Part shown: positions 1-8,428 of the stretch, piece after piece | How the letters are laid out: each line of letters opens with the position of its first letter | How positions within the stretch are numbered: the first letter of the stretch is position 1 | Origin: Paraburkholderia phenazinium | Lineage (GTDB): Bacteria; Pseudomonadota; Gammaproteobacteria; Burkholderiales; Burkholderiaceae | Length of the DNA: 64,000 nucleotides | Direction: 5' to 3' | Assembly: GCF_900100735.1 (NCBI RefSeq) | Contig: NZ_FNCJ01000015.1 | Span: 62,001 to 126,000, forward strand | Made by a program: the position numbers and the translations under genes | The notes under the pieces: generated by a model | Told to the model about the DNA's origin: nothing | Databases searched by the model: none | The model's input: the letters and a program-made list of their open reading frames with translations, nothing else

Positions 1-1
1 T

Positions 2-373
2 CTCACGGATAAGGTTTCGGTGATCACCGGACTGGCAGCGGAGAGTCTCGAACAAATGATTGCCAGCAAGACGCCGCCGTTCGACTTCATCTTTCTCGAT
101 GCGGACAAGGTCAGTTACCCTGAATACCTCCGGCTCACGTTGCAGCTATCGCGGCCGGGAACGGTCATCGTCGCGGACAACGTCGTGCGGAATGGCAAGG
201 TTGCAGACATGGACAACGACGAGCCGGATGTGATCGGCGTGCGCGAGTTTTTCGACATGCTCGCCGCTAACCCGGCCACGGATACTACGGCGGTGCAGAC
301 GGTGGGGGCGAAAGGTTGGGATGGCTTTTCGATTACGATCGTTTCGGCGCCGCCAGGCGGCGCCGGTGCCTAG
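2..373 (+). CDS. O-methyltransferase, C-terminal part (cut by window start)
   Basis: C-terminal part of a class I SAM-dependent O-methyltransferase of the catechol/caffeoyl-CoA type (Methyltransf_3 family). The reading frame is open from the first bases, so the N-terminus with the SAM-binding glycine motif lies outside the window. Visible family marks are the FLDADK motif, whose aspartate helps bind the divalent metal and SAM, followed by the TVIVADNVVRNGKV strand in which the Asp-Asn pair supplies further metal ligands. The end, KGWDGFSITIV, matches the usual final strand, so the C-terminus appears complete. The substrate cannot be told from this part. No cooperating gene is adjacent: the next gene starts about 320 bases downstream. 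Confidence 0.85.
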   Translation, partial: LTDKVSVITGLAAESLEQMIASKTPPFDFIFLDADKVSYPEYLRLTLQLSRPGTVIVADNVVRNGKVADMDNDEPDVIGVREFFDMLAANPATDTTAVQTVGAKGWDGFSITIVSAPPGGAGA

Positions 374-695
374 CGTGCCAAGGCATTTTTTAATGCATCG
401 ACATCCGCTGCAATGCCATACTGATGTGATCAATCCAAAAAAATCCGGCACGCATCTAAACGCCCATGTCGCTCACCATTTTCGGCACTAGCCGTTCGCG
501 CGCTGCACGTGCTCTCTGGATGGCAACCGAGCTTGGCCTCGCCTGGAATTAGACGCTGAGTGCAGGCACCTCAGCGTCCTCCGCGCACACGCCCTCCCCG
601 CACAATCGTCCAAGACACCGTCCATCCCTTGGGACTACCATCCCGAGTTGATGCCCCATCGCAGGCAGTAACTTCAGCAAGGAATGGAGAGAAAC

Positions 696-1574
696 ATGAA
701 CATTGGCTTTATCGGCCTTGGCGTCATGGGACAGCCCATGGCACTCAATCTGGCCCGCGCAGGCACCAGCCTGATCGTATGGAACCGCTCCGGCGAGCGC
801 AGCGAGCCCTTGCGCGCAGCAGGCGCCACGGTCGCAAGCAGCTCCGCCGAGGTCTTCCGGCTAGCCCCTGTGGTTATCCTGATGCTGGCCGACGGCGACG
901 CAATCGACGCTGCACTCGGCCGTGGCACGCCGGCGTTCGCCGCCAACGTCGCGCAACACACCATCGTCCATATGGGAACAACTTCGCCCGAATACTCACG
1001 CGGACTCGATGCCGCGATTCGAGAGGCCGGCGGAAGTTATGTGGAAGCCCCTGTCTCCGGCTCGCGCAAGCCGGCGGAAGCCGGACAGCTTGTCGCAATG
1101 CTGGCGGGCGACCAAACCGCCGTCGAACGCGTGCGTCCCCTGCTTCAGCCCATGTGCCATCAGACCATTGTGTGTGGCCCTGTGCCGAGTGGCCTGCTAA
1201 TGAAACTCGCAGTGAACCTGTTTCTGATCACCACGGTCACGGGCCTCGCGGAAGCAGCGCACTTCGCGCAGCAAAATGGGCTGGATATGGAGCAGTTTCG
1301 CGCGGTCGTCGATGCCGGCCAGATGGCAAGCAGCATCTCGCGCGTCAAAATCCTCAAGCTCGTGACACGCGACTTCGATGTGCAAGCCTCCATCACCGAC
1401 GTGCTGAAGAACAATCGTCTGATCGCCGAAGCTGCGCGCGAGGCGAAGGTCGCGTCGCCGCTACTCGACGTCTGCTATGCGCTCTACGGTGAGACGCTAG
1501 CGCTCGGGCACGGCCGGGAGGATATGGCGGCTGTGGTCCACGCAATCGAGGCCAGAACCGATTCCGGCGCATGA
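696..1574 (+). CDS. NAD(P)-dependent beta-hydroxyacid dehydrogenase (3-hydroxyisobutyrate dehydrogenase family)
   Basis: A 292-residue beta-hydroxyacid dehydrogenase of the 3-hydroxyisobutyrate / tartronate semialdehyde reductase family. The N-terminal Rossmann motif GFIGLGVMGQPMA binds NAD(P). The substrate-binding stretch VEAPVSGSRKPAEAGQL follows near residue 115, and the catalytic lysine sits in GLLMKLAVN near residue 165. Length is normal for the family. I chose the ATG at 696 because GGAGAG lies 5 bases upstream; an in-frame ATG at 684 lacks such a site. The gene stands alone between an O-methyltransferase and pseudogene debris, so the substrate cannot be inferred from context. Confidence 0.88.
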   Translation: MNIGFIGLGVMGQPMALNLARAGTSLIVWNRSGERSEPLRAAGATVASSSAEVFRLAPVVILMLADGDAIDAALGRGTPAFAANVAQHTIVHMGTTSPEYSRGLDAAIREAGGSYVEAPVSGSRKPAEAGQLVAMLAGDQTAVERVRPLLQPMCHQTIVCGPVPSGLLMKLAVNLFLITTVTGLAEAAHFAQQNGLDMEQFRAVVDAGQMASSISRVKILKLVTRDFDVQASITDVLKNNRLIAEAAREAKVASPLLDVCYALYGETLALGHGREDMAAVVHAIEARTDSGA

Positions 1575-1630
1575 TCGCCTTCACGCTCCTGAGCCTGCCG
1601 CTATTCGGAGCGACCACGCCCGGCTAGGCG

Positions 1631-1717
1631 CTAGCCGAGCGCAGCCCATTTCGCCGGTGTGAGGCCATAGGCACGCTTGAATTGCCGCGACATGTGGCTT
1701 TGATCGGCGAAACCCGC
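1631..1717 (-). pseudogene. AraC-family regulator, C-terminal remnant
   Basis: The last 28 codons of an AraC/XylS-type DNA-binding domain survive, reading GFADQSHMSRQFKRAYGLTP and then a short tail to a TAG. This is the second helix-turn-helix and the family signature. Upstream in the same frame the sequence loses similarity at once, so the rest of the gene is deleted. It is a different paralogue from the intact AraC gene ending at 2330, whose equivalent stretch reads GFADQAHLQRAFRKF. It sits beside a damaged LysE gene, suggesting that an older regulator/exporter pair decayed here. Confidence 0.7.
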
Positions 1718-1940
1718 CCACTGTTGCCCCCTGAAGTTGAAGGTCTGCCCCCGGAAACCGTCATACCGATCGCATACGTGTCGTGACGATGCGGGGAAAA
1801 CGGCCGGTGTTTGAGCCGGCACTGGCCACTTCCTCAGCCCCAAAAAAGCGCAAAAGGATCATTTTCTTCAATACGCATCATGCTGCCGCCCGCTACCTTC
1901 GGACTTCGAGAATTCCCAAACGATCTACAGAAGGCAACGG

Positions 1941-2296
1941 ATGAGCATCATTCTTTCCATGGCGGCGTTTTCGCTGGCTACGTCGATTTCTCCCGGACCG
2001 GTCAATGTCGTCGCGCTCAGCGCAGGCGCTCAATACGGGCTCGGCGCAAGCCTGCGGCACGTCACCGGCGCGACCATCGGCTTCACGTTGCTGCTCTTGC
2101 TGACAGGCTTCGGTCTGCATGAGCTGCTGAGTGACAAGCCGCATCTCACCCAGCTCATTCGATGGGCAGGCGTGGCGTTTCTATTCTTCATGGCCTATAA
2201 GCTGGCTACGGACGATGGAACGCTCGGAGACGCCTCTTCAATCGGCTGATGGCGCACCTGCTTGCCGGCAGCGCACTCTATCTGCTCAAAACCTGA
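1941..2296 (+). pseudogene. LysE/RhtB-family exporter with internal deletion
   Basis: The first 90 or so residues are a normal LysE-family amino-acid exporter start: SISPGPVNVVALSAGAQYG followed by two to three hydrophobic segments. The frame then runs into a stop at 2247-2249. In another frame, directly overlapping, the typical LysE C-terminus RLFNRLMAHLLAGSALYLLKT ends at a TGA at 2294-2296. A full LysE protein has about 200 residues, so about 85 residues are missing from the middle and the join is out of frame. The intact AraC gene next door, convergent with it, is the usual kind of LysE neighbour. Not expected to make a working transporter. Confidence 0.75.
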
Positions 2297-2329
2297 ACCA
2301 CCCGGCGATACCCTGTATAGGCCTGGCGC

Positions 2330-3169
2330 TCACCCCCGGTATTGGCCGGGTGTCGCCGCGACGAATTTCCTGAAGGCTCGTTGCAAATGGGCCTGATCGG
2401 CAAAGCCGGCTTCGGCGGCCACCTCGGCAATAGCCCGTCCCCGTCTGAGCTGCGCACGGCTATATTCGATGCGGCTATTCATCAGATACGCATGAGGCGT
2501 CATGCCGTAGCGATGCTTGAATGCGCGGATCAGATAGGATGCGGAGAGACTGGCCGCGGTGCAGATCTCATCCAGCAGCAGAGAGCGCTGGCAATTGTCC
2601 TTGATGTACTCCGCGGCGCGCGCCAGCCTGCGGTTTTCGCCGGCCTTCAGCTCCGGTGCCGGGCTGAGCCTTCGCTGCACTTCCGAAAAGAAGTGGATGG
2701 CCGAGCTGTGCCTTTGCAGCGTGTCCGAGTGCGCGTCGCTGAGCACGGCATACAGATGGTTCAAGCCGTGATACAGATCGGGCAGTGTCGTCAGCGTGGT
2801 GGAAAACGCATGAAAATCGCCGCTTTGACGCATACCCAGATCCCGCTGAAGCTCGCTTAGCCAGGTGACATCCGCATAAATCATGCGGTATGCCCAGAGC
2901 CGATTGTCGAGCGGGTTGCAAGCGTGGACCTGTTCCGGGTTGATCACCACCACCGCGCCCCGGCCGATGCGCTCCACCGCCTTGCCGTTCAGATAGGTAC
3001 TCTCGCCGCCGGTAACCGCGCCGATCGAGAAGGTAGAGTGCGCGTGTTTGCCATAGCAGACGCTGCGGCCGTCCTCGATCGAGCGCGCCTCGATAAACGG
3101 CAATGCCTCATCGCGCCAGAAGCTCGGCGCCGTCGGTTTGTTCTTCGCTACGCTCACGCCGTTTGCCAT
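2330..3169 (-). CDS. AraC-family transcriptional regulator
   Basis: A 279-residue AraC regulator. The N-terminal half (about residues 20-150) looks like a cupin ligand-binding domain, with HAHSTFSIGAVTGGESTYLNG and VVVINPEQVHACNP strands. The C-terminal 100 residues carry two helix-turn-helix units: LLLDEICTAASLSASYLIRAFKHRYGMTP and IAEVAAEAGFADQAHLQRAFRKF. I start it at the ATG at 3169; an upstream TTG at 3193 would add eight residues, and neither has a clear ribosome site. It converges on the broken LysE gene, so its former target may be that exporter. Two 9-base direct repeats 20 bases apart lie upstream (3243-3271) and may be its own operator. Confidence 0.85.
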   Translation of the reverse strand: MANGVSVAKNKPTAPSFWRDEALPFIEARSIEDGRSVCYGKHAHSTFSIGAVTGGESTYLNGKAVERIGRGAVVVINPEQVHACNPLDNRLWAYRMIYADVTWLSELQRDLGMRQSGDFHAFSTTLTTLPDLYHGLNHLYAVLSDAHSDTLQRHSSAIHFFSEVQRRLSPAPELKAGENRRLARAAEYIKDNCQRSLLLDEICTAASLSASYLIRAFKHRYGMTPHAYLMNSRIEYSRAQLRRGRAIAEVAAEAGFADQAHLQRAFRKFVAATPGQYRG

Positions 3170-3193
3170 GATCAGCCGTCGTCCAACATCCAA

Positions 3194-3573
3194 GAATAGA
3201 GTGAGGATACGACGAAACGAATGCGCGCGGATGGAACCGAATAAGTTAACACCAATCCAAAGAAGTTAACAGTCCCGATGTGAAATTTCACAACATCCCC
3301 TGGCGCTCGGATACCGTTCCTGGCAAGCTATGGAAATCGGCCGCTGTTCTCAGGTTTTTCTCCTGGCGTATCGCCAATGAAAGTGGTGTAATCATCACAG
3401 TCTGCAGGTTGCCTGGGACTGCCACACTATCCATCTGGACTGGCAACTCCAGGCAGGCGCGCTACCCGCCGCGTCATCACACCATACCTGAGCTGAAACG
3501 CAGCAGCACATCGCGGTCATACAACGGCCCTGCCAACAACCATCTTGTTTGATTTAAAGAGTGGAGGTACCCC
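3194..3573. other. Intergenic region between araC-like gene and small H-NS-like pair
   Basis: 380 bases without a gene. Besides the AAGTTAACA pair it holds an interrupted inverted repeat: CCTGG (3412-3416), GCCA (3421-3424), TGGC (3441-3444) and CCAGG (3449-3453), which could fold as a two-part stem in an RNA leader of the gene at 3574. I see no convincing promoter hexamers and no small reading frame with a ribosome site. Confidence 0.4.
3243..3271. promoter_or_regulatory. Paired direct repeats AAGTTAACA, possible AraC operator
   Basis: AAGTTAACA occurs at 3243-3251 and again at 3263-3271, exactly 20 bases apart, so both copies face the same side of the helix. Each contains the palindrome GTTAAC. 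They lie 74 to 102 bases upstream of the AraC start at 3169. AraC-family activators commonly bind paired direct repeats about 21 bases apart. That this protein binds here is inference. Confidence 0.4.
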
Positions 3574-3813
3574 ATGTCGACCCACGCACATTCACGCGAA
3601 GCAAGCGCTGCCGAACGGTTCGTTCGTGCAACCAGGCAAGTAGATATTGCGTTTCGCGTAGTGAGGGGAGAGGATGTGCCGCAGAGCCGGCAAATCGAGC
3701 ATTCGCTCGCGTTGCGCCAGCTCGAGCAAGCACTGGACGAACTCGCAGAGGCTCAGGATTACTTCGACTCGACCGTCGGTAAGATCTCACCCAAGCCGAA
3801 GCGCACCAACTGA
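3574..3813 (+). CDS. Small hypothetical protein
   Basis: A 79-residue soluble protein of unknown function, with no signal peptide or membrane segment. The middle (IEHSLALRQLEQALDELAEAQDYFDSTVGKI) is strongly predicted helical with a heptad-like leucine pattern, so it may be a short coiled coil. The start is supported by GGAGG about 8 bases upstream. It lies 39 bases ahead of the H-NS-like gene on the same strand, so the two are probably co-transcribed. An oligomerising partner for the H-NS-like protein, which lacks its own N-terminal dimerisation domain, is possible but is only inference. Confidence 0.6.
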   Translation: MSTHAHSREASAAERFVRATRQVDIAFRVVRGEDVPQSRQIEHSLALRQLEQALDELAEAQDYFDSTVGKISPKPKRTN

Positions 3814-3852
3814 TCCGAGCGTCCCGCTATTGTTTCCGGCTTATCAGGAACC

Positions 3853-4116
3853 ATGTCTACCACGATTGAACGACTTGAAGGCGAAGCTCGCGAGCGTCTG
3901 ATCCGTTGGATTCGCCATCGTATGGACGAGTTTGGCATTACGTTGCCCGCCCTCGCGCAGTCTCTCGAATCGGACCGTAAGGAAGAACAGGCGGTGGCTT
4001 ACCGCGACGCGTGGGGCAACACCTGGAACGGCCGCGGCGAGCTGCCCGAGTGGTTGCAGCGAGCCGTCGCCGCAGGTCAAAGCATCGAGCATTTTCGCTG
4101 CGGCGAAAGCGCATAG
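3853..4116 (+). CDS. Short H-NS-like DNA-binding protein
   Basis: An 87-residue protein. The C-terminal half, YRDAWGNTWNGRGELPEWL followed by QRAVAAGQSIEHF, matches the H-NS DNA-binding domain (pattern YRD..G.TW.GRG..P.WL), including the GRG loop that in Burkholderia Bv3F-type proteins contacts the AT-rich minor groove. The N-terminal 45 residues are short for an H-NS oligomerisation domain: ERLEGEARERLIRWIRHRMDEFGITLPALAQSL forms only one helical block. It may therefore act as a dimer or as a modulator of full-length H-NS (compare the gene at 40544-41164). Ends just before the convergent efflux operon. Confidence 0.72.
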   Translation: MSTTIERLEGEARERLIRWIRHRMDEFGITLPALAQSLESDRKEEQAVAYRDAWGNTWNGRGELPEWLQRAVAAGQSIEHFRCGESA

Positions 4117-4130
4117 GGCCGCCAGTCCCC

Positions 4131-5588
4131 TTAATCGGGCGTCTCCCACCCCAGGCCCAGACTCTTCTGCAGCGCGACGTAGTCCTTGATCAGCTGCGCC
4201 TCGCTCTGAATCCGGTTCTGTTCCGCTGAATAGCGGGTTCGCTCAGCATCGAGCCAGTCGAGCGCCGTCGTCGTACCCGCACGGTAACGCTGCTCGGTCA
4301 ACACGGCCGCATGCGTCGCCGAGTCTTCCACCTCGCGCAGACTCAACGCATTCTCGCGTTCGTGCCCATAGCGCGACAACGCCACATCCGCATCCTTCAG
4401 GGCGCCCAGCACGGTGCTCTGATACTTCGCCTCGGCCTCGTCTCGACCGGCCATGGTCTGATCGACGCTCGCCTGGATGCGGCCGAAATCGAGCACATTC
4501 CATTGCAGGTATGGCACGCCGAGCCACGTATAGCTGCTCTTGCGCAGCAGATGCCCCGGATCGGACGCGCTAAAGCTCAGGTCACCAAACAGGGTGACCT
4601 TCGGAAACCAGTCCGCTTCATGCTCGCCGATCTGCGCGTTCTGCGAGGCAAGCCGCCGCTCGGCCGCGCGGATGTCGGGACGCTGGCGCAGCAAGCGCCC
4701 AGGGTCGCCCACCGCCACGGTCGCCGGCAAGCTGGGCAGCGGCTTCGACGCGGCCAGTTCGGCATCCAGCGCGCCGGGCTCGCGGCCTGTCAGCACGGCC
4801 AGCTCATCGAGCGATTCGTCCACCTGGGCATCGAGCGGAATGATGCTCGCGCGGGTGTTCTCGACCTGCGAACGGATCCGTTCGACGTCGAGATCCGAGG
4901 CAACGCCACGCGCGCGGCGCTGCTCGGTGAGCGTCAGGATGCGCGCTTCGAGATCCGCGGATTCATGCGCGATCGCCACGCGCTGCTGTTGGTCGCGCAA
5001 GCCGACATACGCTTGGGCGACCTCGGCGGCTAGCTGCACATGCGCATCCGCGAGATCCGCTTGCGACGCGTCCGCTTCGGCCGCGGCGGCTTCGATGGCC
5101 CGCCGCGTGCCGCCGAAAATATCGATCTCCCAGCTTGCATCGAAGCCCGCGAGATAGAAACCGATCGGCCCGCCGCCGCTCGACGAGCTGCCCTGCCCGC
5201 CGTCGAGTGACGACAGATCGGGGGAGCGCGTGCGCAGATACGCTGCGCTCGCCTGAGCCTTGGGCAGCTCATTGCGCTGCTGCGCCGTGAGTCCGGCGCG
5301 CGCTTGGCGCACGCGCGCCTCGGCGGCATGCAAGTCCGGGCTATTCTTGAGCGCGGTATCGATCAGCGCGTCGAGTTGCGGATCGTTTAACGCGCGCCAC
5401 CAGGCAGCGGCAACCGGCGCCGTCGCAACGGTCCCTTGCGGTGCCCGGTTAAACGCACTGGCTTGAGCCGCCACCGGTGCGGCCTGCGGCGCGCCGTGGT
5501 AGTCCGGCCCCACCGTGCAGCCGGCCAGCAGCAGTGCGGCCGCCAGCGGCAGCAGGCCAAGACCCAGAGCAGTGTTGAATGACTTCAT
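4131..5588 (-). CDS. NodT-type outer-membrane efflux lipoprotein
   Basis: A 485-residue outer-membrane factor of the TolC/NodT family. It starts with a lipoprotein signal (LLPLAAALLLAGC, lipobox LLAGC near residue 24) followed by the family start TVGPDYH. Two OEP repeats follow, with long helical hairpins around residues 90-280 and 300-475. It forms the outer-membrane channel for the EmrA/EmrB-like pump encoded just upstream; only 7 bases separate it from the emrB-like stop, so it is the third gene of the operon. Length is normal and nothing appears missing. The exported compound is unknown. Confidence 0.9.
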   Translation of the reverse strand: MKSFNTALGLGLLPLAAALLLAGCTVGPDYHGAPQAAPVAAQASAFNRAPQGTVATAPVAAAWWRALNDPQLDALIDTALKNSPDLHAAEARVRQARAGLTAQQRNELPKAQASAAYLRTRSPDLSSLDGGQGSSSSGGGPIGFYLAGFDASWEIDIFGGTRRAIEAAAAEADASQADLADAHVQLAAEVAQAYVGLRDQQQRVAIAHESADLEARILTLTEQRRARGVASDLDVERIRSQVENTRASIIPLDAQVDESLDELAVLTGREPGALDAELAASKPLPSLPATVAVGDPGRLLRQRPDIRAAERRLASQNAQIGEHEADWFPKVTLFGDLSFSASDPGHLLRKSSYTWLGVPYLQWNVLDFGRIQASVDQTMAGRDEAEAKYQSTVLGALKDADVALSRYGHERENALSLREVEDSATHAAVLTEQRYRAGTTTALDWLDAERTRYSAEQNRIQSEAQLIKDYVALQKSLGLGWETPD

Positions 5589-5595
5589 ATTGTTT

Positions 5596-7206
5596 TTAAT
5601 GTCCCGCCGACGGCGTACCGGCTGCCGGCTTCTTCAGAAAGAACGTGAGCGGAATGCAAAGCAGCAGCGCGACGCCGAGTACGTAGAAGGTTTCGGAATA
5701 GGTGATCACCACCGCCTGCTGCTGCATCTGCGCCGTAAGTTGCGCGAGCGCCTGCAGCTTCGCGTAGGCCATGTCGCCGCTTTGGGCGAAAAAACCCGCG
5801 GCACTGGCCGTGATGTGGTCCTGCCCAACCAGCGAATTCGCACTTAAGGAGTCGCGGATCACATCTTCATGGAAAGTATTGCGCCGGTCGATGAAGGTGC
5901 CCAGCAGCGCCAGTCCGACCGAACCACCCAGGTTCCGCGCCATGTTGTAGAGGCCGGCGGCGTCGCCTGCTTCTTCGCGCGGCACGGCGGCCATCGACGC
6001 CTGGTTGAGCGGCATCATCGCCAGCACCTGGCCCACGCCGCGCAACAGTTGCGACCACGTGAAGTCATGCCCGACGCTTTGCGCGGTGAGGGAGATGTCG
6101 AGCATGCAACTCGCGGCGAAACAGCACAGCCCGGCGATCACCATCAAGCGCGTATCCACGCGGCCCATCAGACGCGGCAGCACCGGCATCAGCAGAAACG
6201 CGGGCACACCGGAGACCAGCATCACCGCGCCTGACTGCTCGGCGTTGTAGCCCGACACGCCACTCAAGAATTGCGGCAGCAAGTACGACACACAATACAG
6301 GCCCGCGCCGACCGTGAAGACGATAAAGATCACACTCGCGTAGCGCGTGTTCTTCAACAGCTTCAGACGCACGATGGGCGCTTTCGAAACGAATTGCGCG
6401 ATCAGCAGCAGGGCGATGCCCGCCGCCGATAGGATGCTCAACCAGACGATCATCGACGATTCGAACCAGCGTTCGCGCTGCCCTTCCTCTAGCACCACGG
6501 TCAGCGAACTGAGACCGGCGGCGAGCCCGACGATGCCGAGCCAGTCGGCCTTGATGAACTGCGACCAGTCGGTGCGCCCCTTGTCCAGCCCGACAAACAG
6601 CAGGATCACCAATGCAACGCCCACCGGTATGTTGAGGAAGAAGCACCAGCTCCAGTCGATATTCTCCGCGAGCCAGCCACCCACCACCGGACCCAGTAGC
6701 GGCCCGAGCAGCACGATCAAGCCGAACATGGTCATGCCGATCGGCATCTGGTGACGCGGCAGGCGCGTCGCCACGATGGTCTGCGCGGTCGGAATCATCG
6801 CGCCGCCCACAAAGCCCTGGCCGATCCGCCCCGCGATCATCTGCGGCAGGCTGTGCGAGACGCCGCACATGATCGAGAACATCGTAAATAGCGTCGCATT
6901 GCCGAGCAGGAAATTGCGCAGCCCGAACACGCGTGTGAGCCACGCGGCGAGGGGGATCATCACGATCTCGGACATCAGGTAGCCAGTCGAAATCCACGTG
7001 CCTTCCGTGCCGGTCGCGCCGATTTGCCCCTGAATCTGCGGCAAGGCCGAGTTCGTGATGGAGATATCGAGCGTCGCCATTAGCGCGCCCAGCGCGCCGG
7101 CGGCCACGGCGATCCAGTCGGCCGCACTGGCGTTGGCGGGATGCGTCGGCTTCGTTGAAGCGGACGTGCCTGCCGCGCCGCTCACCGGAGTGGTCGAGTT
7201 AGTCAA
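5596..7206 (-). CDS. EmrB/QacA-type (DHA2) multidrug MFS transporter
   Basis: A 536-residue major-facilitator drug:proton antiporter with about 14 transmembrane segments. TM1 contains the DHA2 signature LMATLDISITNSALPQIQ, motif A is near YLMSEIVMIPLAAWLTRVFG and motif C is in LGPLLGPVVGGWLAE. It works with the periplasmic adaptor EmrA-like protein and the NodT channel. The frame opens with TTG at 7206, overlapping the emrA-like stop (TAA at 7199-7201) by 8 bases, which suggests translational coupling. A weak start codon inside the upstream gene may set a lower level of the membrane pump. Confidence 0.9.
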   Translation of the reverse strand: MTNSTTPVSGAAGTSASTKPTHPANASAADWIAVAAGALGALMATLDISITNSALPQIQGQIGATGTEGTWISTGYLMSEIVMIPLAAWLTRVFGLRNFLLGNATLFTMFSIMCGVSHSLPQMIAGRIGQGFVGGAMIPTAQTIVATRLPRHQMPIGMTMFGLIVLLGPLLGPVVGGWLAENIDWSWCFFLNIPVGVALVILLFVGLDKGRTDWSQFIKADWLGIVGLAAGLSSLTVVLEEGQRERWFESSMIVWLSILSAAGIALLLIAQFVSKAPIVRLKLLKNTRYASVIFIVFTVGAGLYCVSYLLPQFLSGVSGYNAEQSGAVMLVSGVPAFLLMPVLPRLMGRVDTRLMVIAGLCCFAASCMLDISLTAQSVGHDFTWSQLLRGVGQVLAMMPLNQASMAAVPREEAGDAAGLYNMARNLGGSVGLALLGTFIDRRNTFHEDVIRDSLSANSLVGQDHITASAAGFFAQSGDMAYAKLQALAQLTAQMQQQAVVITYSETFYVLGVALLLCIPLTFFLKKPAAGTPSAGH

Positions 7207-8323
7207 GCCCGTTTTCCCGTTCGATGCGCTCTGCCGTGTCGCGAGCGCCGCGCGTGTCCACGTCCACGTTGACGGATAAGCCCGGCAGCAGCACCTTGCG
7301 CGTTTCCGGGCCGGCCACGATATGGATCTTCACCGGCACGCGCTGCACGATCTTGGTGAAGTTGCCGGTGGCGTTCTGCGCCGGCAGCAGCGCGAACTGC
7401 GAGCCTGTGCCCGGCGAAAAGCTGTCCACGGTGCCGTGCAGATCCTCACCGGGCAAGGCGTCGACACGGATCGTCGCCGGCTGGCCGACGCGCATCAGGC
7501 CGATCTGCGTTTCCTTGAAATTCGCCGTGAGATACACGTCCTGCACCGGCACGATGGTCATCAGGCGGGTGCCGGGCTGCACATACTGACCGACGCGCAC
7601 CGTGCGGTCGCCGACGCGCCCGGCAATCGTGCTGCGCAACACCGTGTCCTGAGCGTCGAGCTGCGACTGACGCGCGCTGGCAAGCGCCGCATCGAGTTGC
7701 GCGCGGGCCTGGGCGATCTGCGCTTGCAGATTCGCAATCTGCCGCTCGGCGACCTGCAGCGCTGCGGCATCCGCAGCGCGCGTTGCGCTGGCCTGGCGTG
7801 CGGTGTTGCGCAAGTCGGCCACGCGCTCGTCGGTTTCGGCGCCGGTCGCAGCAAGCGGCTCATAGCGCTTGACCTGGGCAAGCGCGTGCGCCTCGTTGGA
7901 GACCGCACCGTCGAGCTGCGCGCGCGCCTGGCCGATGCTCGCCTGCTGCTGCGCCAGCTCGGCCTGGCCGCGAACGATATCGGCCTGGCGTGCGGCCACC
8001 GTGGCGTTGGCCTGTTCCAGCGCCGCCTGATACTGGCGGCTGTCGAGCCGCACCAGCGGTTGCCCGACGGCGACCGTCTGGTTGTCGCCAACCAGCACCT
8101 CGGCCACATAGCCCGACACCTTCGGCGCAACGGTCATACTATCGGCTTGCAGGTAAGCGTCGTCGGTGCTCTGGATAAAGCGCCCCACCATCCACCAGCG
8201 CACGCCCCAGGCGGCGGCCGCGAGTAAGGCCAGCAAGCCGGCTGCCATTAGCAGCCGACGCGTCGCGGGGCGGCGGGCCGGGGTTGCGCCTTTTGCTTCA
8301 TTGACAGGAAGGGTGGCCGACAT
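7199..8323 (-). CDS. EmrA/HlyD-type periplasmic adaptor of efflux pump
   Basis: A 374-residue membrane-fusion protein. One transmembrane anchor lies at about residues 24-45 (LLMAAGLLALLAAAAWGVRWW), then the biotinyl-lipoyl half (VAPKVSGYVAEVLVGDNQTVAVGQPLVRLD), a long alanine/glutamine-rich coiled-coil hairpin at about 80-220, the second lipoyl half (STIAGRVGDRTVRVGQYVQPGTRL) and a beta-barrel domain. It is the first gene of the emrA-emrB-nodT operon and is divergent from a TetR regulator, so repression from the shared intergenic region is expected. The ATG start at 8323 is clear. Confidence 0.9.
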   Translation of the reverse strand: MSATLPVNEAKGATPARRPATRRLLMAAGLLALLAAAAWGVRWWMVGRFIQSTDDAYLQADSMTVAPKVSGYVAEVLVGDNQTVAVGQPLVRLDSRQYQAALEQANATVAARQADIVRGQAELAQQQASIGQARAQLDGAVSNEAHALAQVKRYEPLAATGAETDERVADLRNTARQASATRAADAAALQVAERQIANLQAQIAQARAQLDAALASARQSQLDAQDTVLRSTIAGRVGDRTVRVGQYVQPGTRLMTIVPVQDVYLTANFKETQIGLMRVGQPATIRVDALPGEDLHGTVDSFSPGTGSQFALLPAQNATGNFTKIVQRVPVKIHIVAGPETRKVLLPGLSVNVDVDTRGARDTAERIERENGLD

Positions 8324-8341
8324 GACAACTCCAAATTTGTT

Positions 8342-8389
8342 CCAATTGATATAATTATTCCAGTTGGCAGATTTCTGTCAATTGATATA
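8342..8389. promoter_or_regulatory. Likely TetR operator region between efflux operon and regulator
   Basis: The AT-rich 105-base gap between the divergent genes contains an inverted repeat, CCAATTG (8342-8348) and CAGTTGG (8361-8367), which match at six of seven positions when one is reverse-complemented. The 11-base word CAATTGATATA occurs at 8343-8353 and again at 8379-8389, 36 bases apart. This is where a local repressor of the efflux operon would be expected to bind. Assignment to the adjacent TetR protein is inference. Confidence 0.5.
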
Positions 8390-8428
8390 TTTTTGCTTCG
8401 CTTACGAAAACTTTGAAGGATCAAACGG

